Part shown: positions 43,405 through 54,387 of the stretch, in pieces
Layout of the letters: every line of letters starts with the position of its first letter
Position numbering within the stretch: the stretch's first letter is position 1
Assembly (NCBI GenBank): GCA_958450325.1
Contig: OY288248.1
Span: 45,708,005 to 45,772,004 of the forward strand
Source of the DNA: Agrostemma githago
Lineage: Eukaryota; Streptophyta; Magnoliopsida; Caryophyllales; Caryophyllaceae
Reading direction: 5' to 3'
DNA length: 64,000 nt
Notes under the pieces: model-generated
The model's input: the letters and a program-made list of their open reading frames with translations, nothing else
Databases searched by the model: none
What the model was told of the DNA's origin: nothing
Program-made: the position numbers and the translations under genes

Positions 43405-45666
43405 ATGGCAGGAGTGTTGAACTTTGAAGATCCTACCTTCCTGGAACAACTAAAAAAGGCATTGGAGAACTTCCAACCCAAGAATTCTCGCTTCCAACCA
43501 AGGAGGGAACTGGTGGATAGGATCAAGGTAAATGAACTCCCTGAGTTTAATGGTGGTACTGATCCTGAAGCTTACTTGGAGTGGGAAAGAAACATAGAGA
43601 AGCTCTTTGACTTCAAGGATTTGGAGGACGAAGAGAGGTGCAAATACGCCATCCTAAAGCTAAGCAAAGGGGCTTCCCTTTGGTATGAAGGACTTAAGGT
43701 ACAACGCACCAGAAGTGGAAAGGGTAAGATTACTTCTTGGGAGTCCTTAAAACGTAAACTACGTAAGAGGTATGTCCCAACTACACACAAGCTATCCTTA
43801 TACAAAAAGATTGCTAACCTTGTGCAAGGTAAAATGAGTGTTAGTGAATACATAGACGAGTTTGAGAACTTGGTTTTAATGGGAGAAGTAGAGGAAAATG
43901 AAGAAATAAAAATGGCTAGATTCTTACGTGGATTAAACCGTAGTATAGCCAATACAGTTGATTTGTGTCCTTATTCTGATTTTGATACATTATGTGGGTT
44001 GTGTCTAAAAATTGAGGCGCAAGGGAAGGGAAGACATGAAGGTGAGTCTAGTAAGAGTCATACTTGGTCTCGGATGGATGATAGCAATAGAGTCAATCCT
44101 ACTAGTTCTAATCAACCCCTTATTGTTAAGACTAACCCAGCACCCCCACCTCAGTCTAACCCCAAAACAACCACTGAAACTAGTCTATCTAAGGTACGTT
44201 GTTTCAAATGTCAAGGGTTTGGTCACTTCAAAAACGCTTGTCCTAACAAAAGAGTTGTGACCTTAAGGGAAGTAATCACAGTTAGGGATGAGTTATGGGA
44301 GGAGGAACAACGTATAGGGGCTGTTTTTAATGTCAATGAGAGAGAGGAAGAAGAGGAAGAAGATATTGAGGCTTATGAACCCCCGGCTTATGACACACTT
44401 CTAGTCCTTCGTACTCTACATGCTAACCCAATTCAACAAGACACTGAACAAAGAGACCAACTGTTTCATACTAAGTGTCAAGTTAAAAATAAATGGTGTA
44501 GTCTAATCATCGATGGAGGTAGTTGTACCAACGTTGCCTCAACTGAAATGGTGGACAAACTAGGTCTAGCTACTACCAATCACCCTAACCCTTATGCCGT
44601 ACATTGGTTAAACAACGGGAACAAGGTAAGGGTCACTAAACAAGTGAGGGTTGGATTAACCATGGGTTCCTACGTTGATGAGGTTTTGTGTGATGTAATT
44701 CCTATGGATGCTTGTCACATACTATTAGGCCGTCCTTGGCAGTTTGATAGGGACGTAGTTCACCATGGAAGAAGGAATGAGTATGAGTTGAATGATAAAG
44801 GGAAGAAAATTATACTCAAACCCATGGCACCTCAAAGTGTGTGTAACATGTTAGCAAATAGAGTCGGAAAACCCAGCCTCTCGATGTTTGCTAGTAAAAT
44901 TGTAGAAGTGCATACTTTAGACAAAGGAGAGTTGGATGCCACCAAAGAAGAGCCAATCAAGATTGAAAGTGGCAGTGAAGGGTCGCCATTTGAAGAGTGG
45001 CAAAAGGAACAAGGTGTTGTTATCTCTAATGGAATGCCCTCCTATATGATGCCTAGGAAAGATCCTAAGATCTCAAGGTATGTAGAGGGTAAGGGCAAAG
45101 ACATGGTTAACACGTTGTATTGTAACAACGCGCATACAACCAGAATTGGGATTGAGAATTGGAAGGACTACTACTCCGTGGGAACTGAAGTACTGACCAA
45201 ACACAGGACTAACTCTTTTAGTACTTTTGATAAGCTTATTTTGCAGGTGAACCTTCCTTCTAAAGGAAACCTCCTTTGCGCTCCAAGGCATCCTAATCCA
45301 AGATACATAATGAGAACAGCCTACAAAGGAGAGCACAACAAAAACAGAAGTACAAGGCCCTTCATAAGAGATGACTTGTCTTTGGCTAACGTAAGTATGA
45401 AGGAGTTCCCAAACCAAGGAAAGAGCAAATGGAAGGCACAACCAGAAGTTCCGCACAAAGGTAATCACAGAACTTACAAGTTGAAGTTGCCGGATGGGTA
45501 TGGAGTTCAAGCCACCTTCCTAAAAGAAGAACTTCTTCTATACCTTGATAAAGATAACATTTCAGAATTGAGGACAATTCCTTGTCAAGGGGGAGGAGAT
45601 GATCCGAATCAAGAAGCCACTAGTCCAAGTAAGGAAGTTCTAAAGAGCTCAACTAAAGAATACTAG
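43405..45666 (+). CDS. Element G gag-protease-compacted pol protein
   Basis: 753 residues from ATG 43405 with no stop: gag core, CCHC knuckle at about residue 266, protease motif IIDGGSCTNVAS near 367 and HILLGRPWQFDRDVVHHG near 437, followed by a compacted tail (WKDYYSVGTEVLTKHR, LCAPRHPN, KLKLPDGYGVQATF, ELRTIPCQGGGDDPNQEA) that ends in the 3' LTR. RT, RNase H and integrase core are missing. Its relation to H is close in the gag-protease half but the tail has diverged more. Confidence 0.92.
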   Translation: MAGVLNFEDPTFLEQLKKALENFQPKNSRFQPRRELVDRIKVNELPEFNGGTDPEAYLEWERNIEKLFDFKDLEDEERCKYAILKLSKGASLWYEGLKVQRTRSGKGKITSWESLKRKLRKRYVPTTHKLSLYKKIANLVQGKMSVSEYIDEFENLVLMGEVEENEEIKMARFLRGLNRSIANTVDLCPYSDFDTLCGLCLKIEAQGKGRHEGESSKSHTWSRMDDSNRVNPTSSNQPLIVKTNPAPPPQSNPKTTTETSLSKVRCFKCQGFGHFKNACPNKRVVTLREVITVRDELWEEEQRIGAVFNVNEREEEEEEDIEAYEPPAYDTLLVLRTLHANPIQQDTEQRDQLFHTKCQVKNKWCSLIIDGGSCTNVASTEMVDKLGLATTNHPNPYAVHWLNNGNKVRVTKQVRVGLTMGSYVDEVLCDVIPMDACHILLGRPWQFDRDVVHHGRRNEYELNDKGKKIILKPMAPQSVCNMLANRVGKPSLSMFASKIVEVHTLDKGELDATKEEPIKIESGSEGSPFEEWQKEQGVVISNGMPSYMMPRKDPKISRYVEGKGKDMVNTLYCNNAHTTRIGIENWKDYYSVGTEVLTKHRTNSFSTFDKLILQVNLPSKGNLLCAPRHPNPRYIMRTAYKGEHNKNRSTRPFIRDDLSLANVSMKEFPNQGKSKWKAQPEVPHKGNHRTYKLKLPDGYGVQATFLKEELLLYLDKDNISELRTIPCQGGGDDPNQEATSPSKEVLKSSTKEY

Positions 45667-46486
45667 TTCGCACTTAAGCTTAGGCCAGCTAGTTTAGCAA
45701 TAATAAGAAGTCATCTCCAATAATGGAGTTAGCTCGAATTTGAGCTGAATAAAGGAGCAACTAATCAAGGTAAATTGAAGACATTAACTTAGGGTCACAA
45801 TCATTCAAGCATGAGTAATGGACTGAAGTTAAGAAGGTCTTGGAGCTGGTTGTGCTCTCTTGGTGTACACGGTCCAAAGGCTCTCTTGTTAGCCTTGTTT
45901 TTGGCTCCATGTTCACACCTTGCCGCGCCTCATTACTCCCACTCAAGCCTTGTTTTCATCTCCTTGTTCACATAAGAAGACCACGGCTGATTACTCTTCA
46001 CTTAGCATAGTTATTAGCTCCAAGTTCACATCTCTTTGTTATTAGCTCCAACTTTGTAATTAGCTCCTAGTTCACAATAGTCTTAGCTTTGTTTTTGTCA
46101 CCCTAAACCAACCGGTTTAAGGGCTCTTGTAGGCTATAAATAGCCGGCCATTTTGAAGGAATAGATCATCCAATTTGCAAATTAAAAACCAAGTAAAAGT
46201 TAAGCTTTGAGCTTCCTTTTGTTTCGTCTTTGTAGTTTACAAGACAAGGTCTAGAGTGAGTCGCGTTACAAGCTCTAAACTCGCTATTTCAATCGAGTGT
46301 TTGATCTAGCAAAGCGCTTTGTTGAAGTATAGGTCTACTTCACCTAGCATTAGACTATCCTTTGGTTACGGTTTATTCATCTTCAAACTATCTTTACCTT
46401 CTGTTTTGGTTACTTGTTTCACGTCCATTTCAGTATACTAATCATATCTCTCATTCTTGTTTCAAAGTTCATATCAACTCACATCA
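45600..46486 (+). repeat. 3' LTR of element G
   Basis: 887 bp. The last 130 bp or so match the solo LTR at 27842-28705 (for example AATCATATCTCTCATTCTTG) better than its own 5' partner, so this LTR is a mosaic. Confidence 0.92.
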
Positions 46487-46491
46487 AATTT

Positions 46492-46826
46492 CGTAGTCAT
46501 TCAAAATGGAGGAGATAGATTTCGAGCTTATCTTTCCAATGACTATTCATGAAGGCTCATTGAACAAGTATTGACAAAGTTATGGTCCGAACAAGTCAGT
46601 TGTGCATGGGAATTTTGCAGAAGTTATTTGACGGGACTGTTTCTTTTGTATCGACTTTCAATAAAAGAGCTAGTGGATACTTTGCTCTAATCTGATTTAC
46701 AAGTCAAATAATCAAGACCATATGGATGCATTAACTTGGTTTCACACTCATTCAAGCAAGGGATATGCACCGGAGTTAGTAGGCTGATTGTAGCTTTGTT
46801 TGTATCACCCTTGACCATTCTGGTTT
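46492..46826 (+). repeat. Element D 3' LTR, middle segment
   Basis: Continues the U3 repeat and the following unique LTR part up to GGTTT (46822-46826), where element I is inserted. It matches about 29645-30395 of the 5' LTR, with fewer tandem copies. Confidence 0.88.
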
Positions 46827-49800
46827 TGATCCGAATCAAGAAGCTACTAATCCTAGTAAGGAAGTACTAAAGAGCTCAACGAAGTAATACCAGCTCCTAC
46901 TTAACTATAGTCCAGCTACATTAGCACTAATAAAGAGTCGTCTTCAATTATGGAGCTAGCTCGAGTTTGAGCGGAATAAAGGAGCAAATAGTCAAGGATA
47001 TATGAAGGCATTAACTTAAGTTCACACCCATTCGAGCATGGGAATTTCGGATGCGAGTTCATTTTGCAGCATTGTTTTGATCAGTCCATATCTCGAGTTA
47101 TACTTGGATTTTCGTAGTCATTCAAAATGGAGGAGATAGATTTCGAGCTTATCTTTCCAATGACTATTCATGAAGGCTCATTGAACAAGTATTGACAAAG
47201 TTATGGTCCGAACAAGTCAGCTGTGCATGGGAAAGCACCGGGGTTAAAGAGGACGTTTGAAGCTGGTGGTGTTCACTTGGTGTGCACGTCCAAATGAAGC
47301 TTTGTTATTAGCTCCATGGTCACACCAGCCACACCTTAATGCTCCCTAGCTTTGGTTTTAACTCCATGTTTACATTAGCTTTGTTATTAGCTCCAACTTT
47401 GTTCTTAGCTCCTAGTTCACATTAGGCTTAAGCTTTGTTTTTGTCACCATTGTACTTTGTTATTGTCACCCTTGACCAGCCGGTTTTAAGGGTCTTGTAG
47501 GCTATATATAGCCACCCATTTGAATGAATAAAACATCCAATTGGCAAATTAAAAATCAAGTAAAAGTTAAGCTTTGAGCTTCCTTTTGTTTCGTCTTTGT
47601 AGTTTACAAGACAAGGTCTAGAGTGAGTCGCGTTACAAGCTCTAAACTCGCTATTTCAATCGAGTGTTTGATCTAGCAAAGCGCTTTGTTGAAGTATAGG
47701 TCTACTTCACCTAGCATACTATCCTTTGGTTACGGTTTATTCATCCTCAAACTATCCTTTCATTCTGTTTTGGTTACTTGTTTACGTTCCATTTCAGAAT
47801 ACTAATCTTATCTCGCATTCTTGTTTCAAAGTTCATATCAACTCACATCATTAGTGGTATCAGAGCTTTGGTCATCCATTTAGTCGTAAGCATGGCTGGA
47901 GTTGTGAGCTTTGAAGAATCAAGCATCATTAGTCTTTCTAAGTCCCATGGCGCGTCTGGTCCTGAAGTCTGCTTGGGAGTAAAGAAGGAAGGAAGAAAAG
48001 ACTATGAGCTTCCAACTTATGGTAATGTTTTAGTACTACGTACACTTCATGCTAACCCCATCCCACACAACACCGAACAAAGAGACCAACTCTTTCACAC
48101 AAAATGTCTAGTTAATACCAAATGGTGTAGTTTGATCATTAATGGAGGTAGTTGTACGAATGTCGCCTCTACTGAAATGGTAACTAAGTTAGGCCTAACC
48201 ACTACTAATCACCCTAGACCATATGCATTACGTTGGTTAGATGATGGAAACAAAATACAAGTCACAAAACAAGTAAGAGTAGGTTTAACTATGGGGTCTT
48301 ATGTCGATGAAGTTCTTTGCGATGTTATTCCTATGGATGCTTGTCATATACTTTTGGGACGTCCTTGGCAGTTTGATAGGGATGTAGTACACCATGGGAG
48401 AAAAAACGAATACGAGTTAAGGGATAAGGGAAAGAAAATCATTCTAAAACCTATGACTCCCCAAGCTGTTAGAGCTATGACCTCCAACAAAACCAATAAG
48501 CCTAACCTTACCATTGAGAGTGAAGTAGAACAGGCTTTAAAAGAGGAGGAACGTGTCTTTGACATGGGTACTATAGAGGAACCATTTAGGATTGATAATG
48601 GGTTTGGAAGGAAACAATTCGAGGAGTTGCCAAAGGAATTGGGTTTGGTCATTCCTAATGAATTACCAGCTGGTTTGACACCTAGGGAAGATCATGAAGT
48701 CTTAAGGTATGAAGATGTTAAGAACAATGTCGTGGCTAATGCTCTATCTTGTCACTACACACACTCATCCACTTTAGATGCAAGCACGCTTGGATTTGAG
48801 ACCTTGAAGGACTCCATGGATGCTGATGTACTCACCGAGTGCAAGGCTGGTGTTCTTGGTACTTTTGTTGAGTTTGTTTTGCAGGTAGATCTTCCTTTTA
48901 CAAGAAACCATCGTTGTGTCCCAAGGCACCCTATTTCAGAGTGTATAACTAGAGAAACTCATGGAGAAAGACCAGCTGAAACTTTGGACATGACCAAGAC
49001 CTTAGAGGTGATAAAAGAACACTTCTTTTTGCTAAAGATACAAGGGATTGATCAGAACATTGGGAGCAAATGCTTAACAAAGCCGTTCTCAAGGAGTCCT
49101 TTCAGAACAAGGGAGTACTTACCATTTTTCGAAATGACTCATTTCGGTGTTTGTTACCCAACAGATGAAGCTAGCAAAGGGCCTGACTTGTACGTTAGAG
49201 AAGTGATTCGGGAAAGGATCAAAGAAGCCTACAAAAGAAGGTCCAACAAAATCAGAAAACCGAGACTTTTCCAAGAGGATGACTTGGTTTTGGTTCACTT
49301 GAGAAAGGAGAGGTTTTCAAGCAAAAGGAAGACCAAGTGGAAGCCACAAACAGAAGTTCCATACAAGGTATACAACAATACTTGCAAGATGAAGTTGCCG
49401 GATAGTTATGAAGTTCATACCACGTCCAAAGTGGGAAGTTTTGCTCTTTATCTTAATGAAAATGGCTGTTCAGAATTGAGGACAATTCCTTCTAAAGGGG
49501 GAGGAGATGATCCGAATCAAGAAGCTACTAATCCTAGTAAGGAAGTACTAAAGAGCTCAACGAAGTAATACCAGCTCCTACTTAACTATAGTCCAGCTAC
49601 ATTAGCACTAATAAAGAGTCGTCTTCAATTATGGAGCTAGCTCGAGTTTGAGCGGAATAAAGGAGCAAATAGTCAAGGATATATGAAGGCATTAACTTAA
49701 GTTCACACCCATTCGAGCATGGGAATTTCGGATGCGAGTTCATTTTGCAGCATTGTTTTGATCAGTCCATATCTCGAGTTATACTTGGATTTTCGTAGTC

Positions 49801-50531
49801 ATTCAAAATGGAGGAGATAGATTTCGAGCTTATCTTTCCAATGACTATTCATGAAGGCTCATTGAACAAGTATTGACAAAGTTATGGTCCGAACAAGTCA
49901 GCTGTGCATGGGAAAGCACCGGGGTTAAAGAGGACGTTTGAAGCTGGTGGTGTTCACTTGGTGTGCACGTCCAAATGAAGCTTTGTTATTAGCTCCATGG
50001 TCACACCAGCCACACCTTAATGCTCCCTAGCTTTGGTTTTAACTCCATGTTTACATTAGCTTTGTTATTAGCTCCAACTTTGTTCTTAGCTCCTAGTTCA
50101 CATTAGGCTTAAGCTTTGTTTTTGTCACCATTGTACTTTGTTATTGTCACCCTTGACCAGCCGGTTTTAAGGGTCTTGTAGGCTATATATAGCCACCCAT
50201 TTGAATGAATAAAACATCCAATTGGCAAATTAAAAATCAAGTAAAAGTTAAGCTTTGAGCTTCCTTTTGTTTCGTCTTTGTAGTTTACAAGACAAGGTCT
50301 AGAGTGAGTCGCGTTACAAGCTCTAAACTCGCTATTTCAATCGAGTGTTTGATCTAGCAAAGCGCTTTGTTGAAGTATAGGTCTACTTCACCTAGCATAC
50401 TATCCTTTGGTTACGGTTTATTCATCCTCAAACTATCCTTTCATTCTGTTTTGGTTACTTGTTTACGTTCCATTTCAGAATACTAATCTTATCTCGCATT
50501 CTTGTTTCAAAGTTCATATCAACTCACATCA
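46827..50531 (+). mobile_element. Element I: non-autonomous gypsy element with gag almost entirely deleted
   Basis: LTRs 46827-47850 and 49508-50531 are each 1024 bp and I see no difference between them, so this is a very recent insertion. Flanked by perfect GGTTT (46822-46826, 50532-50536). Primer site 47855-47866, purine tract 49495-49507. The LTRs carry a block of about 190 bp (47043-47233) taken from D's U3 repeat. Confidence 0.94.
47892..49568 (+). CDS. Element I protease and compacted pol protein
   Basis: From ATG 47892 (MAGVVSFEESSI) the frame has 558 residues. After about 40 residues it joins directly to YELPTYGNVLVLRTLHANPIP, so the gag core and CCHC knuckle are gone. The protease region follows (HTKCLVNTKWCSLIINGGSC, HILLGRPWQFDRDVVHHG); the usual catalytic DGG is NGG (IINGGSC), so it is probably inactive. 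The tail retains VVANALS, GFETLKD, LEVIKEHFF, DLYVREVIRERIKEAYKRRSNK, RLFQEDDLVLVHLRKERF and ends SELRTIPSKGGGDDPNQ in the LTR. The frame also stays open upstream through the primer site. Confidence 0.9.
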   Translation: MAGVVSFEESSIISLSKSHGASGPEVCLGVKKEGRKDYELPTYGNVLVLRTLHANPIPHNTEQRDQLFHTKCLVNTKWCSLIINGGSCTNVASTEMVTKLGLTTTNHPRPYALRWLDDGNKIQVTKQVRVGLTMGSYVDEVLCDVIPMDACHILLGRPWQFDRDVVHHGRKNEYELRDKGKKIILKPMTPQAVRAMTSNKTNKPNLTIESEVEQALKEEERVFDMGTIEEPFRIDNGFGRKQFEELPKELGLVIPNELPAGLTPREDHEVLRYEDVKNNVVANALSCHYTHSSTLDASTLGFETLKDSMDADVLTECKAGVLGTFVEFVLQVDLPFTRNHRCVPRHPISECITRETHGERPAETLDMTKTLEVIKEHFFLLKIQGIDQNIGSKCLTKPFSRSPFRTREYLPFFEMTHFGVCYPTDEASKGPDLYVREVIRERIKEAYKRRSNKIRKPRLFQEDDLVLVHLRKERFSSKRKTKWKPQTEVPYKVYNNTCKMKLPDSYEVHTTSKVGSFALYLNENGCSELRTIPSKGGGDDPNQEATNPSKEVLKSSTK

Positions 50532-50536
50532 GGTTT

Positions 50537-50897
50537 GGGGACGTTTTGTAGGCTATATATAGCCAACCATTTGATGAATAAAGATTGACACAAGATTTAT
50601 ACACAAAACTGAGTAAAGCATTGCTTTCTTTTACGTCCTTGTTGCTTACAAGACAAAGTCTAGAGTTAGTCGCGTTACAAGCTCTAAACTCGCTACTTCA
50701 ATCGCGTGTTTGATTTAGCACCCGCTTTGTTGGAGTATAGGTCTACTTCACTAAGCATACTATCCCTTGGTTACGGATCTATCATCCTCACAAACTATCC
50801 TTACAATCTGTGTTGTTGCTTTCATTTACGTTCATTTCAGAATACTATCAATCTTCACGTTTTTGTTTCAAAGTTCATTTACGTTCATTAACTCTAA
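50537..50897 (+). repeat. Element D 3' LTR, last segment, and the inverted-LTR junction
   Basis: The plus-oriented LTR runs to CAAAGTTCAT (50878), where it should read ATTAACTCACATCA. Instead TTACGTTCATTAACTC follows, a repeat of LTR sequence found about 55 bp upstream, then CTAA (50894-50897), the complement of the TTAG that normally separates LTR and primer site, and then the inverted LTR. Confidence 0.85.
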
Positions 50898-51859
50898 TTA
50901 TGTGAGTTAATATGAACTTTGAAACAAAAACGTGAAGATTGATAGTATTCTGAAATGAACGTAAATGAAAGCAACAAAACAGATTGTAAGGATAGTTTGT
51001 GAGGATGATAGAACCGTAACCAAGGGATAGTATGCTTAGTGAAGTAGACCTATACTCCAACAAAGCGGGTGCTAAATCAAACACGCGATTGAAGTAGCAA
51101 GTTTAGAGCTTGTAACGCGACTAACTCTAGACTTTGTCTTGTAAGCAACAAGGACGTAAAAGAAAGCAATGCTTTACTCAGTTTTGTGTATAAATCTTGT
51201 GTCAATCTTTATTCATCAAATGGTTGGCTATATATAGCCTACAAAACGTCCCCAAACCAGAATGGTCAAGGGTGATACAAACAAAGCTAGGGTGATACAA
51301 ATAAAGCTACAATCAGCCTACTAACTCCGGTGCATATCCCTTGCTTGAATGAGTGTGAACCCAAGTTAATGCATCCATATGGTCTTGATTATTTGACTTG
51401 TAAATCAGATTAGAGCAAAGTATCCACTAGCTCTTTTATTGAAAGTCGATACAAAAGAAACAGTCCCGTCAAATAACTTCTGCGAAATTCCCATGCACAA
51501 CTGACTTGTTCGGACCATAACTTTGTCAATACTTGTTCAATGAGCCTTCATGAATAGTCATTGGAAAGATAAGCTCGAAATCTATCTCCTCCATTTAAAA
51601 TGACTACGAAATTCCAAGTATAACTCGAGATATGGACTGATCAAAACAACGCTGCAAAATGAACTTCTGCGAAATTCCCATGCACAACTGACTTGTTCGG
51701 ACCATAACTTTGTCAATACTTGTTCAATGAGCCTTCATGAATAGTCATTGGAAAGATAAGCTCGAAATCTATCTCCTCCATTTTGAATGACTACGAAATT
51801 CCAAGTATAACTCGAGATATGGACTGATCAAAACAACGCTGCAAAATGAACTCGCATCA
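50898..51859 (-). repeat. Inverted terminal LTR of element D
   Basis: 962 bp in minus orientation ending CTCGCATCA, the complement of the D LTR start. It has two copies of the U3 repeat (51480-51660 and 51665-51850) against three in the 5' LTR. The outer duplication CCAAA directly follows it, so this inverted LTR was part of the inserted DNA. Confidence 0.88.
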
Positions 51860-51864
51860 CCAAA

Positions 51865-54346
51865 CAAACGCACCTTTCTTCAAACATTCGGTGATAGGAC
51901 TTGTGATAGTACTAAAGTCCTTGATGAACCTTCTGTAAAAAGGAGCCAAACCATGGAATGATCTTACTTCTGTAATGGTGGAAGGAATTGGCCAAGTACG
52001 GATGGATTCCACTTTGGTTTGATCAACGGACACTCTATCTTTGGACACTACGTAGCCAAAGAACACTACACTTTCCACAAAGAAAGCACACTTCTCCTTC
52101 TTGCCAAAGAGTTGTTGCTTGCGAAGTGTTGTAAATAGTAGCCTTAAGTGCTCCATATGCTCCTCCAAAGACCTGCTATAAACAAGAATATCATCCAAGT
52201 AAACCACAATGAATCGACCTAAATAGGCCTTGAGTATTTCGTTCATTAGCCTCATGAATGTGCTTGGAGCGTTGGTGAGACCAAATGGCATGACCGTCCA
52301 TTCATAGAGTCCATGCTTGGTCTTGAAAGCTGTCTTCCACTCATCTCCTTCTCTCATTCTGATTTGATGGTACCCACTTCTTAGGTCAATTTTGGAGAAG
52401 ATCACAGCCCCATGAAGCTCGTCCAACATATCATCCAATCTTGGAATAGGAAATCTATATTTGATGGTAATGTTGTTAACGACCCTACTATCCACACACA
52501 TTCTCCAAGTTCCATCTTTCTTAGGTACTAAGAGGACCGGAACAGCACAAGGACTAAGGCTTTCACGTACATAACCTCGACTCATTAGCTCATCAATTTG
52601 TCTTTGCAATTCCTTAGTCTCCTCTGGATTACACCTATAGGCTGCCTTATTGGGTAAGGCTGCTCCTGGAATGAGGTCGATTTGGTGTTCTATACCTCTA
52701 ATAGGTGGTAAACCAACCGGTAATTCCTCAGGGAAGACATCCTCAAATTCGTGTAACAACTCCTCAAATGGCTTTCCTCCAAGCCCATTCTCAACTACTA
52801 AGGGTTCCTCTCTAGCCACCATGACAAAGACACGTTCCCCCCCTTGTAAAGCCTGTTCTACTTCACTCTCACTAGCAAATATGGTAAGGTTAGACTTCTT
52901 AGTTTTGTTGGCTGCCATAGCTCTAACAGCTTGGGGAGTCATGGGTTTTAGAACGATTTTCTTTCCTTTATCCCTTAACTCATATTCATTTTTCCTCCCA
53001 TGATGTACTACATCCCTATCAAACTGCCAAGGACGTCCCAAGAGTATATGACACGCATCCATAGGAATGACATCACATAAAACTTCATCGACATAAGACC
53101 CCATGGTTAAACCTACCCTCACTTGATTTGTGACTCTTACTTTGTTTCCATCATCCAACCAATGTAATGCATACGGTCTAGGGTGATTAGTGGTGGTTAG
53201 GCCTAACTTAGTTACCATTTTAGTAGAGGCAACATTTGTGCAACTACCTCCATCAATGATCAAGCTACACCATTTGTCGTTAACTTGACACTTAGTGTGG
53301 AATAGTTGATCCCTTTGCTCGGTGTTGTGTGGGATGGGGTTGGCATGAAGTGTACGTAGTACTAAAACAGTATCATACGTTGGGGGTTCATAGTCCTCTC
53401 TTTCTTCCTCCTCTTCTTCCTCCTCCTCATTAAACACAGCCCCTATACGTTGTTCCTCCTCCCACATCTCCTCTCTAAAAGACATGACTTCTCTTAAGGT
53501 AACGACTCTCTTATTAGGACACACATTTTTATAGTGACCAAAGCCTTGACACTTAAAGCAACGTACTTTGGACAAACTAGTTTCAGTGGGTGTCTTGTTT
53601 GTGGGTTGAGTCGGATTACTCTTAATGACAAGGGGTTGATTAGTGTTAACGGAATTGGTCGTGTTACTCCCCTCACCTCGTGACCAAGTATGGCTCCTAC
53701 TAGATTCATTCTCATACTTAGTTTTCCCTTGAGCCTCAATTTTTAAGCATAACCCACATAACGTATCAAAATCAGAATAAGGACATAAATCAACCGTATT
53801 AGCAATACTACGATTTAACCCACGTAAGAACCTAGCCATTTTTATCTCTTCATTTTCTTCTACTTCCCCCATTAGTACCAAGTTCTCAAATTCTTCAATG
53901 TATTCACTAACACTCATTTTTCCTTGTACGAGATTAGCAATCTTTTTGTATAAGGATAACTTATGTGTAGTTGGAACATACCTCTTACGTAGCTTACGTT
54001 TTAAGGACTCCCAAGAAGAAATCTTACCCTTACCATTCCTGGTGCGTTGTACCTTAAGCCCTTCATACCAAAGGGAAGCCCCTTTGCTTAGCTTTAGGAT
54101 TGCATATTTGCACCTCTCCTCGTCCTCCAAGTCCTTGAAGTCAAAGAGCTTCTCCATGTTTCTCTCCCATTCCAAGTAGACTTCAGGATCAGTACCACCA
54201 TTGAACTCAGGAAGTTCGTTTACTTTGATCTTGTCCACCGGTTCCCTCCTTGCTTGGAAACGAGAATTTTTGGGCTGGTAGTTCTCCAATGCCTTCTTTA
54301 GGTGTTCCAAGAAGCTAGGGTCTTCAAAGTTCACTACTCCTGCCAT
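51865..54346 (-). CDS. Element A gag-protease-RT
   Basis: From ATG 54346 (MAGVVNFEDPSFLEHLKKAL) about 827 residues run without a stop: gag core, CCHC knuckle CFKCQGFGHYKNVCPNKR, acidic run, protease (IIDGGSCTNVAS; HILLGRPWQFDRDVVHHG), linker PVGLPPIRGIEHQIDLIPG, and RT with MPFGLTNAPSTFMRL and catalytic YLDD (VVYLDDILVYS). It breaks at KKGAFVW where D is inserted; the frame continues at 29583. In an undisturbed copy this would be one polyprotein. Confidence 0.92.
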
Positions 54347-54371
54347 GCTTTACGTCTAAAGGAAGACCAAA

Positions 54372-54383
54372 GCTCTGATACCA
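54372..54383 (-). other. Primer binding site of element A
   Basis: TGGTATCAGAGC on the minus strand, 4 bp after the 5' LTR; initiator tRNA-Met type. Confidence 0.88.
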
Positions 54384-54387
54384 CTAA

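Larger units (their letters stand above)
38817..46486 (+). mobile_element. Element G: non-autonomous gypsy element (gag-protease-compacted pol)
   Basis: LTRs 38817-39699 (883 bp) and 45600-46486 (887 bp), flanked by perfect AATTT (38812-38816, 46487-46491). Primer site TGGTATCAGAGC at 39704-39715, purine tract 45587-45599. Element H lies between the primer site and gag. The LTRs are nearly identical for about 740 bp but clearly different in the last 130 bp. Confidence 0.92.
29584..51859 (+). mobile_element. Element D: non-autonomous retrotransposon with chimeric LTRs and an extra inverted LTR
   Basis: It sits in element A between perfect CCAAA duplications (29579-29583, 51860-51864). Layout: 5' LTR 29584-30754, primer site, small ORF, purine-rich GAGAGTA, a plus-oriented 3' LTR from 38566 (in pieces), then a minus-oriented LTR 50898-51859. 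Both outer ends are therefore U3 ends (TGATGCGAG / CTCGCATCA). It encodes no enzyme. The R-U5 end and primer site match the A family but U3 is unrelated. E, F, G, H and I are nested inside. Confidence 0.88.
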
